A stretch of 64,000 nucleotides of DNA from an uncultured Clostridium sp. (GCA_945917985.1 CAMEIH010000006.1:1-64000), one strand, 5' to 3'; positions 42,726-51,853 are shown, numbered from the stretch's first letter. The notes: generated from the sequence alone by a model not told the origin. Numbers and translations are program-made.

Positions 42726-44003
42726 CTAATGTCCTATCTTATCCTGCCACAAATAGAAACGTCGCAAATCAATTGGATATATATTTTTATAGCCTTTCGT
42801 TTTTAGCGTTGAAATAATTTCTTCTTGTGAATACCAAAACGTTGCAATAATTATGATGTAATTATTTCCCTCTTTATCAACTGTTGAGATTCCCTTAACA
42901 GTAATTTTTTCTACTTCTAAAGGGTTCTGCTTTGTATTTGTTACGATAAATGACCGAACATTTACTTGATTTCTTCTTAAAAAGACTGCAACTTTCTTTC
43001 CAATCGTTCCTGCACCAAAAATATATACATTTTTAGTATTCTGCAACTGATTAATAAATTCTTTTTTCTTTTCCGTATTCTCTTGCACATATGTAATAAT
43101 TTCATTTCCTTCTAGCAGAAGATTTTTATTACTCACAAGATCATTACACAACATCCCCTCCTTAGCAATAGCATTAAACTCACTAGCCATTTTAGTCATT
43201 TCTATACATCCTTCATAAGAAAACCGATAAAGGAGTGCTCCAATTTCCCCCTTGAGTTCTTCTCTCACAACATGCTGCACATTCATCATTTCATATTGAA
43301 CAGATAGTTTAAAAACATCTCTAAGGCTTTTTACTATTCCTAATGCTTTCTCCTCACTGTATTTTACTGTTTTATAATCTTTTCGATATGCCAAAACTAG
43401 CTTTCTGCAGCAATAGGCACCTCCTGCACAGGCAATTGCCTTTACAAAAAAAGGGGCATCCTGTCCTCGCAAATAACTTGGAAAAAAAATACTATTTTCA
43501 ATCAAAAAATTCTTTTCAAACAAAAACGCACAATATCCTGTCATTCCCGGATATTCTTCCCTTTTCACATATTTATCTTCAATAAATTTGCGTTCCTTTC
43601 GAATCCCTGCCGTACTCATTTTCCCATCCCTATAATCGCAAGATGACCCTCCACAGACAACTACATTTTTCTGTTTTGCCAAATGATACAAATGTTCTAA
43701 TGCATCGTCAGCAACATAAAAATCATCCGCATCTATAAAACAGACAAACTCACCTTTTGCATTATGAATCCCTAAGTTTCTAGCAACTCCTGAACCCATA
43801 TTATCCTGCTTCAATACCGTTACATTAGATTCCTTTTCTGCAAATCTTACCGCAATATCATACGAAGAATCAGTAGATCCATCATCCACACAAATGATTT
43901 CCTTTTCCTCCAAAGATTGGTCTTCAATACTTTTTAATGTACTTTCAATATACTTTTCCATATTATAGACAGGTACAATAATACTCACTTTTATGGATTC
44001 CAT
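42726..44003 (-). CDS. GT2 glycosyltransferase with C-terminal Rossmann domain
   Basis: VSIIVPVYNMEKYIESTLKSIEDQSLEEKEIICVDDGSTDSSYDIA; VYIFGAGTIGKKVAVFLRRNQVNVRSFIVTNTKQNP. Confidence 0.88.
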   Translation of the reverse strand: MESIKVSIIVPVYNMEKYIESTLKSIEDQSLEEKEIICVDDGSTDSSYDIAVRFAEKESNVTVLKQDNMGSGVARNLGIHNAKGEFVCFIDADDFYVADDALEHLYHLAKQKNVVVCGGSSCDYRDGKMSTAGIRKERKFIEDKYVKREEYPGMTGYCAFLFEKNFLIENSIFFPSYLRGQDAPFFVKAIACAGGAYCCRKLVLAYRKDYKTVKYSEEKALGIVKSLRDVFKLSVQYEMMNVQHVVREELKGEIGALLYRFSYEGCIEMTKMASEFNAIAKEGMLCNDLVSNKNLLLEGNEIITYVQENTEKKKEFINQLQNTKNVYIFGAGTIGKKVAVFLRRNQVNVRSFIVTNTKQNPLEVEKITVKGISTVDKEGNNYIIIIATFWYSQEEIISTLKTKGYKNIYPIDLRRFYLWQDKIGH

Positions 44004-44025
44004 TTTTCACATATTCCTTTTTACT

Positions 44026-44943
44026 TTATTTTTCTAATAATGTAATACAATCAAGATTTTTTACACCATTCCAGTCAATCACCTTTTGTTCCACAACAGT
44101 AAATCCAACTCTATATGCTAAATAAGCAAAACATTCCTTGCTCATAAAATTTCTACTTCCTGGTGCATTACTAAAATCTGCTTTATAATTTTCGTAATAA
44201 TTTGAATGATGTAATAATGCTCGTCCACCTTGCTGTAAAACCCTATAAATATCTCTTAAATATGAATATATATCCATTAACTCAAAATGTACCATTGCAT
44301 CAAATGAATATACAGTTGTATATTCATTTGATTTCAACTCATTTAAATCATATCCAGTATTCCTATAGTATCTTATTTTTGTTTCGTCGGAAAATCGCTT
44401 TTTACAAAAATCAATATTTTCTTGTAAAATATCAACTAAAGTGATTTCTCCTGCTTCATTAATATATTTTGGAATATGTCGTCCACGCCCACATCCCAAT
44501 TCAATAACTTTCTCCAGATTTAGTCGTTTAAACATTTGAAAAAAAACACTATTAGCATCCCAAAATATCTCAAGCAAACTTTCTGCTTCATTGAAATAGG
44601 TATTCATTCCTCTAATATGATAAAATGCACAAAATGCTCTATTGAATTCAATTCTGTCCATTCCAATTATCTCTGCCAATTCACTGAAATCTATGCATTT
44701 ATCTGCTCCAAGTTCACTCTCAACTCGTAATCTCTCCGATTCATCTAATAAAGTTATACAATATGTTACCTCCTCATTTGCAAGTTCCTCTGGTGTCCAT
44801 ACTTTCTTATCGCCAATGCTAATTATTTCTTTTGCCTTTTTGTCACAAAATCCATAGATCAAATCACTGTAATGAATACTATTTAAAAATTCATACATTC
44901 CATGGCCTCTTTTACCGGCACCATATAATACAATCTTATTCAT
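44026..44943 (-). CDS. SAM-dependent methyltransferase with N-terminal Rossmann domain
   Basis: EKVIELGCGRGRHIPKYINEAGEITLVDI (motif I); N-terminal IVLYGAGKRGHGMYEFLNSIHYSDLIYGFCDKKAKE. Confidence 0.85.
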   Translation of the reverse strand: MNKIVLYGAGKRGHGMYEFLNSIHYSDLIYGFCDKKAKEIISIGDKKVWTPEELANEEVTYCITLLDESERLRVESELGADKCIDFSELAEIIGMDRIEFNRAFCAFYHIRGMNTYFNEAESLLEIFWDANSVFFQMFKRLNLEKVIELGCGRGRHIPKYINEAGEITLVDILQENIDFCKKRFSDETKIRYYRNTGYDLNELKSNEYTTVYSFDAMVHFELMDIYSYLRDIYRVLQQGGRALLHHSNYYENYKADFSNAPGSRNFMSKECFAYLAYRVGFTVVEQKVIDWNGVKNLDCITLLEK

Positions 44944-44963
44944 TTCTTCTCTCCTATCGATTT

Positions 44964-46124
44964 TTATGTGTTATTATTTGCACAGTATTCTTCTTCAATC
45001 TTTTTTATCTGTAAACAGATATCATAACCTGCTAATTTCATACGATCGGATTCATCTTTTCTTCTATATCCTTCTTTTAATTTTAATATCTCATCCTTCC
45101 ACAATTCCATTTCAAGGGGGATCATTTCAATATTATCAGTAATCGCAACTTCAGTTGTTATAGTATCACTACATATACATTTCAATCCTGACATTTGAGC
45201 TTCTACTGCCACGATAGGCATCCCCTCAAATTCAGAAGGCAATACAAAGATATCCATAGCTTGTAATAAACAATTAACATCATCTCTATGCCCTAAGAAG
45301 ATAACATTGTTCTCTAGTCCATTTTCTTTTACTAACTGCCTATAATAATTTTCTTTTTCTCCTGTTCCTACAAGCAAAAGTAAACAGTCCCTTTCTATTC
45401 TACATATTTTCTTAAGTACCTGTAGCAAGAACTCTTGATTCTTGGGATACGCCAATCGTCCAACATTACCAATCACAAATTTCTCTCTCACTCCCAATTT
45501 CTTGCGATATGCTTCACGAACTTGATTATTAAATTTGAACCTAGACAATTCAATTGCATTATTCATAATCTTTATTTGACTTTTGGGAATTCTATTGCCA
45601 AACAAAAAAGAAGCAGCTAGTTTGGAACATGCCCAGTAATCTGTTGCAATATCATCTGTCAAACTCCCTAATATTCGATTATGTAAATCGATATCTTTTT
45701 CTCTTTTACTAGCATCCAACGTATCAATGCCCGTACTATGCGCATGAACTATAATTTTTTTTACACCGACTTCTTTTGCGATCTTTTCTACATTAAAACT
45801 TTTCCATTGTTTTGTATGTACATGAACAATATCATACTTTCCCTCTACCAAAATTTTTCTAAACTCTTCAATAAACTTATTCTCATCATCTTCTGCATAA
45901 CATGATATATAAAAAATTTTGCTTCCAGTACTCAATAGTTCATCCGCAAAATCTAGCGACTTACTCATGGTTGCAAAATCAAATTGAAATCTTGACTTAT
46001 CAATATATTTCCAGTTTTGCAGAACATATTGGGTAATTCCACCTTTACTATTCGCTATTGGGAACTGTAGAATTTTAATCTTTTTATTATTTGTTTTTAT
46101 CATCATGCCATCCTTATTTTTCAC
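44964..46124 (-). CDS. Family 4-type glycosyltransferase
   Basis: FVIGNVGRLAYPKNQEFLLQVLKKI...ENNVIFLGHRDDVNCLLQAMDIFVLPSEFEGMPIVAVEAQMSGL. Confidence 0.92.
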   Translation of the reverse strand: MKNKDGMMIKTNNKKIKILQFPIANSKGGITQYVLQNWKYIDKSRFQFDFATMSKSLDFADELLSTGSKIFYISCYAEDDENKFIEEFRKILVEGKYDIVHVHTKQWKSFNVEKIAKEVGVKKIIVHAHSTGIDTLDASKREKDIDLHNRILGSLTDDIATDYWACSKLAASFLFGNRIPKSQIKIMNNAIELSRFKFNNQVREAYRKKLGVREKFVIGNVGRLAYPKNQEFLLQVLKKICRIERDCLLLLVGTGEKENYYRQLVKENGLENNVIFLGHRDDVNCLLQAMDIFVLPSEFEGMPIVAVEAQMSGLKCICSDTITTEVAITDNIEMIPLEMELWKDEILKLKEGYRRKDESDRMKLAGYDICLQIKKIEEEYCANNNT

Positions 46125-46127
46125 TCT

Positions 46128-46934
46128 CTATAATTCTATTTTGCTCACCGGATGTATCTTTCTTTCTTCCTCCGGTGGCATCTCCATATAGTTCCCGAAC
46201 TTAAAGCTTAAATAACTGTCATAATCCTTAATTCCTTGAAACACTTTACCTTCAAAAATAGTATCCGCACTGTGTTCATACCAGTTTCTGTAATATCCCC
46301 ATTCTCCATTCGGCGTAGGAAACATTAGAATCCGAACCATTTTTGTCTTCTTCCGGTTTGCATTGTGAATCATAATATGATAATATCGAAATATTATTTT
46401 CTCAGGAATCTTGTCCAGCAATCTGTATATCTGTCGTTTCCAAAAATTCTTTTCTGCAAGCTTTCCCACTTTGGACCAAAGAATTTTTCTCACACAAAAG
46501 CATTCAAAATTTTTTAAACTCCGTAAGAGATATTGGTCTGGTACACCATCCAGCGGAAAGATATCGATAAATACCCCCTGCATATATGGCATATGCTCCT
46601 GATGTTCCCGTAGAAAAAGTGTATTCTTTCTGCGCAGCTTTCCATATCCCCAACGATACCCTTTTGTATTTCTGTGATCCTGGAAGATAAATCTGGAAGT
46701 ATCCAGTTCCTGCTTACATGCTTGACGAAATTTTTCATATTCTGATCGTAGCATTGCAACATCCGCATCATCATCCCACGGAATATATCCTCCATGGCGA
46801 ACAGCGCCAAGCAAGGTTCCTGCTATAATATTGTACTTAATTCCGCACTTCTTACAAATTCTGTCAACCTCTACCAGCATTTCCAGTTGAATCATTTGGA
46901 GCTGACGAAGCATTGTGGCATCAAGCTGTATCAT
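46128..46934 (-). CDS. LicD-family phosphotransferase
   Basis: CKKCGIKYNIIAGTLLGAVRHGGYIPWDDDADVAMLRSEYEKF, the hallmark LicD block. Start possibly 46934 (ATG) or 46955 (TTG). Confidence 0.9.
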   Translation of the reverse strand: MIQLDATMLRQLQMIQLEMLVEVDRICKKCGIKYNIIAGTLLGAVRHGGYIPWDDDADVAMLRSEYEKFRQACKQELDTSRFIFQDHRNTKGYRWGYGKLRRKNTLFLREHQEHMPYMQGVFIDIFPLDGVPDQYLLRSLKNFECFCVRKILWSKVGKLAEKNFWKRQIYRLLDKIPEKIIFRYYHIMIHNANRKKTKMVRILMFPTPNGEWGYYRNWYEHSADTIFEGKVFQGIKDYDSYLSFKFGNYMEMPPEEERKIHPVSKIEL

Positions 46935-46959
46935 TTCTTTGACCTTTTCTTTCAAATAT

Positions 46960-46989
46960 AAAAGACCATTGCACAGGCAACAGTCTTTT
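46960..46989 (-). terminator. Terminator-like hairpin just upstream of the LicD gene
   Basis: Minus strand AAAAGACTGTTGC-CTGT-GCAATGGTCTTTT: 13-bp stem including two G-U pairs, ending in a T-run. Confidence 0.55.
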
Positions 46990-47048
46990 CTATCTCTTTA
47001 TCGTCTGCCTCCATGCAATCTTTTCATTCTTCCTGAACTCTAATATAT

Positions 47049-47075
47049 ATATCGGAGGAAAACTATTTTTCTTTA
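47049..47075 (-). promoter_or_regulatory. Sigma-28 (SigD/FliA-type) promoter upstream of the LicD gene
   Basis: Minus strand TAAA-N15-TCCGATAT (TAAAGAAAAATAGTTTTCCTCCGATAT). Same motif and spacing as the flagellin promoters in this window. Confidence 0.7.
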
Positions 47076-47082
47076 ACCTATT

Positions 47083-47808
47083 CTACAAGTATCTTTCCGG
47101 CTCATTCAAAAAAACATCTGTAATTCCTTGTCGCTCCAGTTCTCTCAAATCCAATAAATTGCCCGTAGATTTCTCAGGATACAAATGTCCCGTAAACCAT
47201 GCGCGAACCGGATATCCTGCCACTTGTTCCTTTGCAAGATCCATCCCGCGCCAAAATGGATGAAGCGCATTCGCACCACATCCTCCTTTTAATTTGTAAA
47301 GGCAGTCAGATACCTTAACATCAAGGATTCCTGCCTCAGCATCCGAATCCATATTTCTAATTCTCTCAATAGATAATGCACTGAAAGAAGAGTAGACAAT
47401 ACTGTTCTGTATGCCACGCCTATGGACCAGCTCAATAATTTTCTCTTCCATACCTTCATAAGGGAAAACGCTGTTTTTTAGTTCAATATTGAGCTTTAGC
47501 TCTATCCGCATCTTGTCTTCCAGCAAATCTAATACCTCATCTATTGTAGGTATTTTTTCATATTTTCCATTTCCGGCATCAATTCTAAGCTTTTTCAATT
47601 CATTGAGTGTAAAGCTTCTCAATTCTCCTGTCCCATCTGTTGTCCTATCCACTTTTTCATCATGACAGACTACTATATGTCCATCCTTCGTCAACTGTAT
47701 GTCCAGTTCAATACCGGTAAGTCCCTTGATTTGTGCTGCTTTTTCAAAAGCAAGCAACGTATTTTCCGGATAATGCTGACTGCACCCCCGATGCGCCCAT
47801 ATCTTCAT
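47083..47808 (-). CDS. Glycerophosphodiester phosphodiesterase (GDPD)
   Basis: WAHRGCSQHYPENTLLAFEKAAQIKGLTGIELDIQLTKDGHIVVCHDEKVDRTTDGTG. Confidence 0.95.
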   Translation of the reverse strand: MKIWAHRGCSQHYPENTLLAFEKAAQIKGLTGIELDIQLTKDGHIVVCHDEKVDRTTDGTGELRSFTLNELKKLRIDAGNGKYEKIPTIDEVLDLLEDKMRIELKLNIELKNSVFPYEGMEEKIIELVHRRGIQNSIVYSSFSALSIERIRNMDSDAEAGILDVKVSDCLYKLKGGCGANALHPFWRGMDLAKEQVAGYPVRAWFTGHLYPEKSTGNLLDLRELERQGITDVFLNEPERYL

Positions 47809-47810
47809 GA

Positions 47811-49145
47811 TCAGCCTCGCTTCTCCTCAATAAATTTCTCTAAGACACCTACCATAGCAATCGATTCGCTGCGCGTCAACTTAAACTCACTCTTGCTGCT
47901 CCCGTTGATCATAGACAAAAAATCACTGATTTCGTATCTTAGGCCATCTCCCAGGAATCTGTCAGAATACTTTTCAACATCATTCGGATTTTCGTGATGC
48001 ACCTCAAAGTAAGTTGTTTTCCACCATGGTGCCTCTGCCACAATATATCCTTTGGTTCCTGATATCAAAAGTCGCCCCTCTGACTTTACGCCCAAACCAC
48101 AAGTAGCTGTCCCTATTCCGTTTGGATATTTAAAAGAAGCCTTGGTAAATAAGTCCAGACCGTCATCATTATCTATTGTATCAAAGCGCACTTCCGTAAA
48201 TTCATCGCCAAACATCTTTATAATTGGCAGCATGCAATAGCTTCCAAGTTCAATAAAGCTTCCGCCATATCTCAGATCTGTAAATTCTCTGCCGTCTTTC
48301 TTTTCCAGTTTGGTAAAACATGCCTCAACATTACGAATGCTTCCAATCATTCCACTGCAGGCAATTCCAAGAAGCTGTGTAAATCCGGGACAGTATGCTG
48401 TCTTAACACCCTCAAACAAAATCAGATTTCTTTCCTTTGCGTAGGCAAATAATTCTTCCGCCTGCTCTTTTTGCAGTACCATTGGTTTTTCACAGAGTAC
48501 ATGTTTGCCATGCATAAGTGCCGATTTAATATATTCATAATGCGTATCATGCGGAGATGCTACATAAACAGAATCTATCGCATCATAAAAATCCTCCAGC
48601 TCTCTATATGCCTCTATTTCCCATTTCTCTGCAAAATTTAATGCACTCTCTGTATGAGGATTATAAACTCCCTGAACGCTTACACCGCTGACCAGCTTTG
48701 CCTCCGGGATAAAACGATTGGCAATTCTTCCGGTGCCGATGATTCCGATTCGCTGAATATGCTTTTTCTGTGATCGCAGCATAGTACTGGAAATATTTTT
48801 GGTTCTCTCCAGATATACCACCTGGCAATAATCCTTCAGATAATCGAAATGTCCTACCCAGTCAGAACCTACCGTAAAAATATCAATATGATATTTTTTA
48901 ATATCGCGAAATTTCTGTCCAGGTGACTCTTCAATGATAATTTCATCCGCGAATCCCGTTTTCCTCACATTTTCAATTCTTGTCATCAGGGAATCAACAA
49001 CATTCAGTTTTCCCCTGTTCTGATCATATCCTTCTGTAGTTACTCCTACAATCAAATAATCCCCAAGCTGTTTTGCTCTCTGCAGAAGTCTGTAATGCCC
49101 TTCATGAAAGAGATCAAATGTACCATACGTAATGACTCTCGTCAT
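47811..49145 (-). CDS. Fusion: CTP:glycerol-3-phosphate-type cytidylyltransferase + Gfo/Idh/MocA-type oxidoreductase
   Basis: TYGTFDLFHEGHYRLLQRAKQLGDYLIVGVTTE...; RIGIIGTGRIANRFIPEAKLVSGVSVQGVYNPH...YVASPHDTHYEYIKSALMHGKHVLCEKPM. Confidence 0.92.
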   Translation of the reverse strand: MTRVITYGTFDLFHEGHYRLLQRAKQLGDYLIVGVTTEGYDQNRGKLNVVDSLMTRIENVRKTGFADEIIIEESPGQKFRDIKKYHIDIFTVGSDWVGHFDYLKDYCQVVYLERTKNISSTMLRSQKKHIQRIGIIGTGRIANRFIPEAKLVSGVSVQGVYNPHTESALNFAEKWEIEAYRELEDFYDAIDSVYVASPHDTHYEYIKSALMHGKHVLCEKPMVLQKEQAEELFAYAKERNLILFEGVKTAYCPGFTQLLGIACSGMIGSIRNVEACFTKLEKKDGREFTDLRYGGSFIELGSYCMLPIIKMFGDEFTEVRFDTIDNDDGLDLFTKASFKYPNGIGTATCGLGVKSEGRLLISGTKGYIVAEAPWWKTTYFEVHHENPNDVEKYSDRFLGDGLRYEISDFLSMINGSSKSEFKLTRSESIAMVGVLEKFIEEKRG

Positions 49146-49157
49146 ATCCGCTTCCTC

Positions 49158-51695
49158 CTATCGTTGAAGTAGCCTGCCCTTCATAGATTGATATACCTTT
49201 TCTCCACATGTTCCGTCATGATTTGCCGCAATTTCTCCGTACGCCCGAATCTGCCGGTCCCGGTCAAACGCATTTCCGGTGATGCTTCCATCAAGGAAGT
49301 CCGGTAAGGTATTGAATACATTTTCCTGACAGGCATATTGAAGCCACTCACAATTCTCCATAAATCCCGGTTCATTTTTTCCTATGCTTTCCTTAGAAAA
49401 TTCTATTGCGATTTCTTCACACTTGTCCTTCTCAGGATTTACCAGATAAAGTTTTCTGTCCGGGCAGGAAAAGAAATAATCTTTTTTCTCTCCCATTATT
49501 TCTGTTGAACGATAAAAATACCCTTTCCCATAGCTTGTATAATAGCCGTTTTTCGCTTTATCCGACATTTCAAAAGGCGGTATCCACTCTGTTACTGCTC
49601 CGTTTTTTCTGTCAATTCTGATGGATTTATTTCCCCAATAAGCTGGCAAAAAAACCGCGTCATCATAAAATGCTGCAAATCCGAATGGTCTCTCATCACA
49701 TTCATATCCAAGCACCGGATGCTTACACTGTAACCCTTGAGGCAAGTCTGTATATTCCTGCAGTTCTCCGCTCTCAGGATTCCATCTGCAAACTACATAA
49801 CCGGAATATGGCAATATCCAAAGATCAGTGCCATCTGACTGCAAGGTCGCACATCCGCAATTACACTTTGAATTCGTTGACAACACCTTCATCTCCCCTG
49901 TCTGTGCATGAATTGCCAAGATCCTGTTATCTACGGGGGATGCTATATAAACATATTCCTTCCATACACAATAGCCACCAAACCGCTTCTGTCCTTCAAA
50001 ATTCACTCCAACAATATCCATATGTTCCTGTAGATATCTCACATCTCCATTTTCTGTATTATATCTGACAATTGCAGGATAATTATTAGGTAACAGGAAA
50101 AGGTATTTTCCACAGCTGATTGCCCCATAAAAGGCACCTCTTTGCTCAATGCAATGCTGAAGTTCAATCTTTTTATCGATGCCATGCTCACCGACCACAA
50201 GAATATTCTGTGCACTGGCAGGACACACATAATTTTTCCCGTCAATCGTAATCACGCAGGAGTAATAGTCACCATAAGCATAGTCCGACAAATTGCAGAA
50301 ATACTCATATTTATAGTTGTTCTCCGGCGAACGATAGAGCTTATTTCCCTGGGTGATCATCCATTCGTTGTTTCCATAGGCATAGAATCCTTTGATTACC
50401 TCACCGCGCCAATCATTCTCATCAGGAAGGCTATCAATATTATTATTCAAAATAAACAAAGGTTTCCCTGCTATGCCAAACAAGGATGTTACTGACGTTC
50501 CCGCATCTCCTATATAAGCGTCACAGAGCGCTATTGTATCTGTAATTTCGGGAGTATCATCATATATTCCAAAGTTGCTTTCCAAATAATATTTCTTAAG
50601 TGCATCATAAACAGGCTTATAACTTTCACGCATGGATGTAAAAGTTGATTCCAACAAAGGATGCGGCCTCCATATCAGGCAGGCATCCTTTCGCCCGGCA
50701 AAGCATTTAAACACATACTCCATCTTTTTTAAAAATGCTGCCGTATTACCGAGCATTCCGCCAATACTGGTATTATAGAAATAAACCTTCTTTCCCTCCA
50801 TCTTCTCCTTCCAGCCGGCAGGCGGCTCCGGGGGATTTTGGCAAAGTCTGATTACCTTATCAAACTTTGGAGAGCCTAATGGAAGCAATTTATCCGCCGG
50901 CAGCTTAGGGTCAAAAAATTTTCGATACTTTTCAGCCTGTATCACAATGTAATCCGCATAATAATAGGCACTACAGCTGCTCTGTCCTTCACTCATTCCT
51001 CCCGCTGTTGAATAATAAGGAAGATATATAAGACAATCCGTAAACTGTTTCAAGTTTGATGAATAGAAAAACGGATGTACACTTGTTACATTATTATACT
51101 GATCATATGGGTTGTGAATAAAAATCAAATCAGGATGACGCTGTTCAAAGTTATAGTCGTTGTAATGGGTAACCGGAACATAATCCGGGTATTCATTTCC
51201 TTCGTAATGTTCCTTTCCAAAACTACCATCTGCTCCTCTGTCATAATAGGGAATCGGCACCACATATGCGTCACAGTCAGGATCAGACGATGCTGCCATC
51301 CACACGCTTTCCAATGAATCCCACATAGATACTTTATAAGGGAGAAAAACAGCCTCGATTCTATCCGGTATTTCTGATTCCATGCAAACCTTAATTTTTT
51401 GCAATATATCTTCTGTTTGCAGATAAATTCCCCTACACTTCTGTGAACTGCCCAATGCCTCCGTAATCTGATAAAGCATTTCACAATATGTTTCCAATTC
51501 ATGTATACTGTTTAAATCTGTTCCATAAATCTCTTCAATCTGCGTCCCAATAGCAATCGCACAGCTCTGACAATCAGTCACCAGTCCAATTATCTTTTCA
51601 CCATTGTTCTTCAACAGTAATTTTTTAATCAAATGGTTGCCCTTTAATAGGGTCTCATATGTGTCAAATATTTGTTTTCTGATTGTTCTACTCAT
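49158..51695 (-). CDS. Large glycerophosphotransferase-like (GT-B) protein with beta-propeller-like C-terminal half
   Basis: KKVYFYNTSIGGMLG...CLIWRPHPLLESTF...TDTIALCDAYIGDAGTSVTSLFGIAGKPLFILNN; C-terminal repeats such as YVYIASPVDNRILAIHAQTGEMKVL and DLWILPYSGYVVCRWNPESGELQEY. Confidence 0.7.
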   Translation of the reverse strand: MSRTIRKQIFDTYETLLKGNHLIKKLLLKNNGEKIIGLVTDCQSCAIAIGTQIEEIYGTDLNSIHELETYCEMLYQITEALGSSQKCRGIYLQTEDILQKIKVCMESEIPDRIEAVFLPYKVSMWDSLESVWMAASSDPDCDAYVVPIPYYDRGADGSFGKEHYEGNEYPDYVPVTHYNDYNFEQRHPDLIFIHNPYDQYNNVTSVHPFFYSSNLKQFTDCLIYLPYYSTAGGMSEGQSSCSAYYYADYIVIQAEKYRKFFDPKLPADKLLPLGSPKFDKVIRLCQNPPEPPAGWKEKMEGKKVYFYNTSIGGMLGNTAAFLKKMEYVFKCFAGRKDACLIWRPHPLLESTFTSMRESYKPVYDALKKYYLESNFGIYDDTPEITDTIALCDAYIGDAGTSVTSLFGIAGKPLFILNNNIDSLPDENDWRGEVIKGFYAYGNNEWMITQGNKLYRSPENNYKYEYFCNLSDYAYGDYYSCVITIDGKNYVCPASAQNILVVGEHGIDKKIELQHCIEQRGAFYGAISCGKYLFLLPNNYPAIVRYNTENGDVRYLQEHMDIVGVNFEGQKRFGGYCVWKEYVYIASPVDNRILAIHAQTGEMKVLSTNSKCNCGCATLQSDGTDLWILPYSGYVVCRWNPESGELQEYTDLPQGLQCKHPVLGYECDERPFGFAAFYDDAVFLPAYWGNKSIRIDRKNGAVTEWIPPFEMSDKAKNGYYTSYGKGYFYRSTEIMGEKKDYFFSCPDRKLYLVNPEKDKCEEIAIEFSKESIGKNEPGFMENCEWLQYACQENVFNTLPDFLDGSITGNAFDRDRQIRAYGEIAANHDGTCGEKVYQSMKGRLLQR

Positions 51696-51713
51696 TGACT
51701 TCACCACTAAAAA

Positions 51714-51769
51714 AGCAGAAGAAAGTGTTGACTTTATACCCTATCTCATACTCAACATTTGCTTCTGCT
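51714..51769 (-). terminator. Terminator-like hairpin in the 5' leader of the glycan operon
   Basis: 18-nt arms AGCAGAAGCAAATGTTGA / TCAACACTTTCTTCTGCT (16/18 complementary) followed by TTTTT, about 19 nt upstream of the likely start. Confidence 0.65.
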
Positions 51770-51826
51770 TATATCCTCCCTGATTGTCACGAAACTTCCT
51801 TGTTACGTTCAATTACTTATAATAGT

Positions 51827-51853
51827 ATATCGGCTAAATGATACATAATCTTA
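51827..51853 (-). promoter_or_regulatory. Sigma-28 (SigD/FliA-type) promoter of the glycan operon
   Basis: Minus strand TAAG-N15-GCCGATAT (TAAGATTATGTATCATTTAGCCGATAT): perfect -10 box, 3/4 match at -35. Confidence 0.7.
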
